Origin: Desulfobulbaceae bacterium
GTDB taxonomy: Bacteria; Desulfobacterota; Desulfobulbia; Desulfobulbales; SURF-16
Assembly (NCBI GenBank): GCA_024637145.1
Contig: JAGXFQ010000038.1
Coordinates: forward strand, 1-40,588
Direction of reading: 5' to 3'
DNA: 40,588 bases
The notes under the pieces were generated by a model. That model was not told the DNA's origin. It saw only the letters and a list, made by a program, of their open reading frames with translations, and did not search any database. Shown here piece after piece: positions 36,370-40,588 of this stretch. The translations under genes were made by a program, and so were the position numbers. The number at the start of each line of letters is the position of its first letter. Positions within the stretch are counted from its first letter, which is position 1.

Positions 36370-36924
36370 ATGAAAACAGCGCTTATTTTATTGGCCCCCG
36401 GGGTTGAAGAGACCGAGGCGGTGACCATTATCGATGTCCTGCGCCGCGCCAAGGTGGAGATCACCTCAGCCGGCCTGAAAGAGCCCCTGGTGGAAGGCGC
36501 CCACGCCATCAAGATCATGGCGGACACGGTCCTGGCCGAGGTTGCCCAGAGGAGCTTTGATCTGGTGATCCTGCCCGGCGGCATGGGCGGCACCAACAAT
36601 CTGCTGGCCTCGGAAGAGGTCCTGGCCCTGTTGCGGCGCCATGCTGCCCAGGGCGCTCTGGTGAGCGCCATCTGCGCCGCCCCCCTGGTCCTTGAAAAGG
36701 CCGGGCTGCTGGCCGGCAAGAAGGCCACCATCTATCCCGGCCTGGAGGAGAAGCTTCTTTCCGCGGCCCAGATCGCAGCCGGACGGGTGGTTGAGGACGG
36801 CAATATCATCACCAGCCAGGGTCCTGGCACGGCCATGGCATTTGCCCTGCACCTGGTGGAAAAGGTGGCCGGCAAGCTGACGGCGGACCAGGTGGCTGAA
36901 GGTCTTTTGTATCAGGGAGCCTGA
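36370..36924 (+). CDS. DJ-1/YajL-like protein of the PfpI family
   Basis: A 184-residue flavodoxin-like protein. The nucleophile elbow is AICAAP with C102, and the partner Glu is in GVEETEAV (E16, equivalent to Glu18 of human DJ-1). ILPGGMGGTNNL and the end SQGPGTAMAFALHLVEKVAG are family marks. AAGGAGG is five bases before the ATG. Members act as redox-sensing chaperones, and a deglycase role has been proposed; the exact activity is unsettled. It is encoded behind the REP element, so it may be transcribed on its own. Confidence 0.93.
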   Translation: MKTALILLAPGVEETEAVTIIDVLRRAKVEITSAGLKEPLVEGAHAIKIMADTVLAEVAQRSFDLVILPGGMGGTNNLLASEEVLALLRRHAAQGALVSAICAAPLVLEKAGLLAGKKATIYPGLEEKLLSAAQIAAGRVVEDGNIITSQGPGTAMAFALHLVEKVAGKLTADQVAEGLLYQGA

Positions 36925-37108
36925 GGCATAGCCGCCAGGTATCAGCAAAGGATGGGGCAACATAAAGAGACCGGGGTACAAAGAAAAAATGGCAAAGGAT
37001 TGACCACGAAATACTCGGAAATTTTTTCTGCGGACTTCGTCAAGAGGGGCCGGCCCGCCTTGCCTGCAAGGTCGCACCGGCTGGCCGGTTCTGCGGAGGA
37101 AGAGGAAT

Positions 37109-37858
37109 ATGATTCATAGCAAGACCTTGTTGGTGGCTCTTTGTCTGCTGCTGCTCTCTTCAACTGCCCAGGCCTTGCCCGCTGAAGATATCATCAAGCG
37201 GGTGGAGGATAATCTCAACGGGGAGACCGCCTATCTGCAGCTGACCATGGTGGTGCAGACCAAACGCAGCAAGCGCACCATGAAGATGGAGAGCTGGTCC
37301 AAGGGCGCAAAGAAGAGCTTTATCCGGATCACCTATCCGGGCAAGGATCAGGGCATCACCTTTCTCAAAATTGAAAATGCCATGTGGCAGTATGTGCCGC
37401 GCATTGAAAGGACCATCAAGATCCCGGCCTCCATGATGCTGCAGAGCTGGATGGGCAGTGATTTTACCAACGATGATCTGGTGCGGGAAAGTTCCATCAG
37501 TGAGGATTATCTGGCCGAACTGCAGGGCGAGGATGAGACGGGCTACCTGATTGATCTCCAGGCCCGGGAAGAGGCGCCGGTGGTCTGGGGCCGCATCCGC
37601 ATGCATGTCTCCCGGAACTATTATCTGCCCACCACGGTGCGCTACTATGATGAGGATGGCCAGCTGGTGCGCATCCTTGAATATCTGGAGGTGCAGCGCT
37701 ATGGCGAGCGTTTCTACCCCAGCCGCTGGCTGATGCTGCCCCAGTCTCCGGACAAGGCCGGCCATCAGACCGAGGTTATTATTGAGGATGCCGTCTTTGA
37801 TGAGGAGATTGACGAGGCCTATTTCAGCAAGCGGGCCCTGAAGCGTTTTTCTCAATAG
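37109..37858 (+). CDS. Outer-membrane lipoprotein-sorting (LolA-like) periplasmic protein
   Basis: A 249-residue protein with a clear signal peptide, cut probably after AQA at about residue 22. KSFIRITYPGKDQGITFLKI and the very characteristic SMMLQSWMGSDFTNDDLVRE point to the LolA-like family (COG2834 type), a half-barrel fold that carries lipids or lipoproteins across the periplasm. GGAGGAAGAGGAAT precedes the ATG. Two FtsX-type permeases follow on the same strand, so it is likely the periplasmic partner of an ABC extractor. The cargo is unknown. An AACGAAT-CTT-ATTCGTT stem lies in the next gap at 37881-37897. Confidence 0.9.
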   Translation: MIHSKTLLVALCLLLLSSTAQALPAEDIIKRVEDNLNGETAYLQLTMVVQTKRSKRTMKMESWSKGAKKSFIRITYPGKDQGITFLKIENAMWQYVPRIERTIKIPASMMLQSWMGSDFTNDDLVRESSISEDYLAELQGEDETGYLIDLQAREEAPVVWGRIRMHVSRNYYLPTTVRYYDEDGQLVRILEYLEVQRYGERFYPSRWLMLPQSPDKAGHQTEVIIEDAVFDEEIDEAYFSKRALKRFSQ

Positions 37859-37933
37859 TGATAGGAATAGGAGCCCAAAAAACGAATCTTATTCGTTACG
37901 TTTCAGCAAACGGATCGGTTCTGGGACCACGCC

Positions 37934-39157
37934 ATGATCTTTATCCATTTTGCCCTGCGCAATATCCGGGCCTATGCCGCCCGCAGCCTGGTGACCATCC
38001 TGCTGCTCAGCCTCACCACGGCCATGCTGGTCTTTGCCACCGCCTTCATGGACGGCTCCCACGACAAGATGCTCAGCAACGCCGTGGAGATCTATCCCGG
38101 CTATATCCAGATCACCCACCGCGACTTCCGCGCCAAGCCGAGCCTGGACCGCCTCATCTTTGACGTGGAGGCCGTGGCCCGGGCCGTCGAGGCCACCCCC
38201 GGCATTGCCGCGGCAGCCCCCCGCTTTGAGACCTTTGTTCTCTTTGCCGCCGATGAAAAGGCGGTGGGCGGTATGTTGAGCGGCGTTGACTTTGCGGCGG
38301 AGCGCCGCCTGTCGCGCTTGGCCTCGTCGCGCACGGCCGGCCTCTATCCGGAGGAAGATGACAGCAACCAGCTCTACCTGGGCTATGAGCTGGCCCGCCG
38401 CCTCCAGGTGGAGGTGGGGGAGCAGCTCGCCTTTGTGGGCACCGGTGCCGACTACTCCTTTGCCGCCGATAACCTGGTGGTGGCCGGTATCTTCCGGACC
38501 GGTCTCTTTGACTTTGACGCCACCGCCGCCTTTGTGGGCAAGGACTATTTTGACCGGGTGATGGCGGCGGCAAACTATGCCAGCCATTTCATTGTCCTGC
38601 CCGAAGATCCCCGTGCCGCCGATCAAGTGGCGGCCGCCCTCAATGACCGCCTGGACTCGGACTATGTGGCCGAGAGCTGGCGCACCACCATGGAGGGGCT
38701 GGTGCAGGCCATGCTGGTGGACTCCATCTTCGGCTATCTCACCCTGGCGGTGATCTTTATCGTCATCTTTTTCGTGGTGCTCATCTATACCTGGCTCACC
38801 GTCTTTGCCCGCATGCGGGAGATCGGTGTGCTGCGGGCCTTGGGCACCCGGCCCGGCCAGATCCTGCAAATGCTGCTGGCCGAAAGCGTGCTGCTGGCCC
38901 TGGTCAGCGTGGTGCTGGGCGGCCTGATCGGCGCCGGCCTGGCCTGGTATTTTTACCTCCATCCCATTACCCTGGCCATGTCCGAGGAGGTCTTCAAGCA
39001 GTACGGCCTGGCGGCGTCCAGCATGCCCACCACCTTTGCTCCGCTTCTCATCCTGCGTGACATGGCGGTGATGTTTGTCCTGGCCGTGCTCTCCACCCTC
39101 TATCCCATCATCAAGGCCAATCGGCTCAGACCCATGGAGGCGATGCATCATGTTTAA
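37934..39157 (+). CDS. FtsX-type ABC transporter permease (first of two)
   Basis: A 407-residue membrane protein in the MacB/LolC-E architecture: an N-terminal helix (RSLVTILLLSLTTAMLVFAT), a periplasmic domain of about 210 residues, then three helices. REIGVLRALGTRPGQILQML is the cytoplasmic coupling segment of the FtsX domain, and the end LRPMEAMHHV is usual. Its stop overlaps the start of the next permease by eight bases. It follows the LolA-like gene by 75 bp. The needed ATPase gene was not seen inside the window and may lie just beyond its end. Confidence 0.9.
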   Translation: MIFIHFALRNIRAYAARSLVTILLLSLTTAMLVFATAFMDGSHDKMLSNAVEIYPGYIQITHRDFRAKPSLDRLIFDVEAVARAVEATPGIAAAAPRFETFVLFAADEKAVGGMLSGVDFAAERRLSRLASSRTAGLYPEEDDSNQLYLGYELARRLQVEVGEQLAFVGTGADYSFAADNLVVAGIFRTGLFDFDATAAFVGKDYFDRVMAAANYASHFIVLPEDPRAADQVAAALNDRLDSDYVAESWRTTMEGLVQAMLVDSIFGYLTLAVIFIVIFFVVLIYTWLTVFARMREIGVLRALGTRPGQILQMLLAESVLLALVSVVLGGLIGAGLAWYFYLHPITLAMSEEVFKQYGLAASSMPTTFAPLLILRDMAVMFVLAVLSTLYPIIKANRLRPMEAMHHV

Positions 39158-40373
39158 GATTCTGCTGCGCATCGCCCTGGCCTCATTGCATCGCCGCCTG
39201 GCCCGTTCGCTGCTGGTCATCGTCATGATCGCCATGAGCCTCTGGGGCCTGTTGGCCATGGAAGGCCTCTACGACGGCATGACCGAGCAGGTCATTGACA
39301 ACGCCATCCGCAGCGACAGCGGCGACATCTCCATCTACGGCCAGGGCTTTCGCCTTGACCCGGGCTTGCAGCATCTGATTGCCGACCCCGCCGAGGTCAG
39401 CGCCCTGCTGACGGCAGAGCCGCGGGTCAGGAGCCATGTCCGGCGCCTGCGCCAGGACGGCCTTATTGCCACGGCCCATTACTCCCGCAATGCCACCCTC
39501 ATGGCCGTGGATCTGGCGGCCGAGGATCGCCATGGCCGGCTGGCCTCCTATCTTGCCGAGGGCGACTATGCCTTCGGGGACAAGGGGCGCGGCGCCCTGG
39601 TGGGCTATCGCCTGGCCGACAAGATGAAGCTCAAGGTGGGGGACAAGATTGTCCTGTCGGCCCAAAACAGCAGTAATGAGGTGGCGGCCCTGGCCCTGCG
39701 CATCACCGGCATCTTAAAGACCAATAATATGGCCCTGGACGACAGCGCCGTCTATATGGACCTGGCCAAGGGCCGCGACATGCTCATGGTGCCGGAGGGG
39801 GTCAGCCAGATAAGTATCCTGCTCCATGAGCGCCGGGAGGTCATGGCCGTCAAGCAGGGGTTGCAGGCCGAACTGGCACACCTTGACGTGCGCAGCTGGG
39901 ATGAGCTCTATCCGGCCCTGAGGCAGGGCCGGGAGATGATGGCCATCTTCAATCTCATCACCAGTCTGCTGGTCTTTTGTGTGGCCGGCCTGGGTATCTT
40001 CGGGGTCATGCTGGTCTCGGTGTTGGAGAGGCTGCGGGAATTCGGCATTATGCTGGCCATCGGCACCACCTTTGCCGAGATCCGTTTCATGGTCTTTGCC
40101 GAGTCCTTTATCCTGGGCCTCAGCGGCTATCTGGCCGGCAGCCTGCTGGGTGGCCTCACTCTGCTCTATTTTTACCGGTATGGCCTGGACCTGACCATAT
40201 TCAGCGCCGGCCTGGACGCCTTTGGCCTGGACGCCGTCACCCATGCCCTGATCCGACCCGGCTATTTCGGCACCGCCCTGGCCGCGGTCACCGGCGCCAC
40301 CCTGCTCAGTGTGCTGCTGCCCCTGCGCATCCTGAAGAAGGCCAGACCCGTGGAGGCCATTAATCGGATCTGA
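39150..40373 (+). CDS. FtsX-type ABC transporter permease (second of two)
   Basis: A 407-residue protein from the ATG at 39150, which overlaps the previous stop by eight bases. A longer in-frame extension lies in the other gene and is rejected, because FKILLRIALASLHRRLARSL is the family opening. It has the same plan as its neighbour: one helix, a periplasmic domain, three C-terminal helices with VLERLREFGIMLAIGTTFAE. The pair of equal length suggests a LolC/LolE-like heterodimer. The end RPVEAINRI is typical. Confidence 0.9.
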   Translation: MFKILLRIALASLHRRLARSLLVIVMIAMSLWGLLAMEGLYDGMTEQVIDNAIRSDSGDISIYGQGFRLDPGLQHLIADPAEVSALLTAEPRVRSHVRRLRQDGLIATAHYSRNATLMAVDLAAEDRHGRLASYLAEGDYAFGDKGRGALVGYRLADKMKLKVGDKIVLSAQNSSNEVAALALRITGILKTNNMALDDSAVYMDLAKGRDMLMVPEGVSQISILLHERREVMAVKQGLQAELAHLDVRSWDELYPALRQGREMMAIFNLITSLLVFCVAGLGIFGVMLVSVLERLREFGIMLAIGTTFAEIRFMVFAESFILGLSGYLAGSLLGGLTLLYFYRYGLDLTIFSAGLDAFGLDAVTHALIRPGYFGTALAAVTGATLLSVLLPLRILKKARPVEAINRI

Positions 40374-40388
40374 GAGGCAAGATGTCGT

Positions 40389-40480
40389 TATTGCGAGCGA
40401 AGCGCGGCAATCCAGAGGTGTTGAAACTGCGGTGCCCCGCCGTACTTTCTGGACTGCCGCGTCGCTCCGCTCCTCGCATA
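40389..40480. repeat. Palindromic intergenic repeat after the permeases
   Basis: The left arm 40389-40416 (TATTGCGAGCGAAGCGCGGC, then AATCCAGA) is matched by the inverted right arm 40448-40480, which starts TCTGGACTGCCGCGTCGCTC and ends CTCCTCGCATA, with small insertions. The loop is about 30 bases. Hairpins with a GCGAGCGAAGC core next to CAATCCAGA recur in many bacterial genomes. A further GGAGG-ATTTTGC-CCTCC stem lies at 40561-40577. Confidence 0.65.
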
Positions 40481-40588
40481 TATGGTCCGCCCCTGGTTTG
40501 CAAGAGAGAAATGTTGTGAGCATGAAGGAATAGTTGCAGCCATATATCCGGCATCTTGTTGGAGGATTTTGCCCTCCGTGCCCTGATG

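Noticed and set aside
37889..39259. 456-codon minus-strand open frame opposite the first permease
   Set aside because: His/Gly/Gln-rich antisense reading caused by codon bias; the + strand protein has clear FtsX features.

Overview
The window looks like chromosomal DNA of a strictly anaerobic, Gram-negative bacterium, most likely a deltaproteobacterium (Desulfobacterota, perhaps Desulfobulbales). This rests on gene content and protein style: the undivided tuf-S10-spc-alpha ribosomal block, the oxygen-sensitive radical-SAM ThiH route to the thiazole of thiamine, an indolepyruvate:ferredoxin oxidoreductase with two phenylacetate-CoA-ligase-type enzymes, a hemerythrin, and LolA-like/FtsX envelope export genes. 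The assignment is an inference; no rRNA or marker comparison was possible.

Region 1 (1-15.7 kb, + strand) is one uninterrupted protein-synthesis cluster: the end of tuf, then rpsJ-rplC-rplD-rplW-rplB-rpsS-rplV-rpsC-rplP-rpmC-rpsQ-rplN-rplX-rplE-rpsN-rpsH-rplF-rplR-rpsE-rpmD-rplO-secY-map-infA-rpmJ-rpsM-rpsK-rpsD-rpoA-rplQ. adk is not between secY and map. Five genes (rpsC, rpsN, rpsE, rpsM, rpsD) start with TTG behind good Shine-Dalgarno sequences. S4, S14, L24 and L36 keep their zinc-type cysteines. Many of the longer gaps hold small perfect hairpins, some directly beside ribosome binding sites. The block ends in a strong bidirectional terminator at 15685-15725.

Region 2 (15.85-26.66 kb, - strand) reads iorA-iorB-paaK-(ACT protein)-livK-livH-livM-livG-livF-paaK in the direction of transcription. 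It joins import of branched-chain or aromatic amino acids to oxidation of aryl-pyruvates to aryl-acetyl-CoA and AMP-linked aryl-acid/CoA chemistry. Between iorB and the first paaK lies a 9-bp tandem repeat that contains a possible 39-residue leader peptide with nine Phe, one Tyr and one Trp. Its ribosome binding site can be sequestered by two alternative hairpins. This is the most unusual signal in the window. It is followed upstream (26.88-30.52 kb) by a large membrane-bound hybrid histidine kinase.

Region 3 (30.7-34.0 kb, + strand) is a thiF-thiS-thiG-thiH thiamine-thiazole operon with no recognisable TPP riboswitch. A small hemerythrin follows. Region 4 (34.9-40.4 kb, + strand) has a stand-alone AICAR transformylase, a DJ-1/YajL-like protein, and a LolA-like periplasmic protein followed by two FtsX-type permeases. 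The DNA after about 15.7 kb is visibly richer in G+C than the ribosomal block. Several dispersed palindromic repeats sit in its intergenic gaps: a CACAAAG-type family, a REP/REPIN-like element, and a hairpin repeat at 40.4 kb. No tRNA, rRNA, insertion sequence, prophage or CRISPR array was seen.
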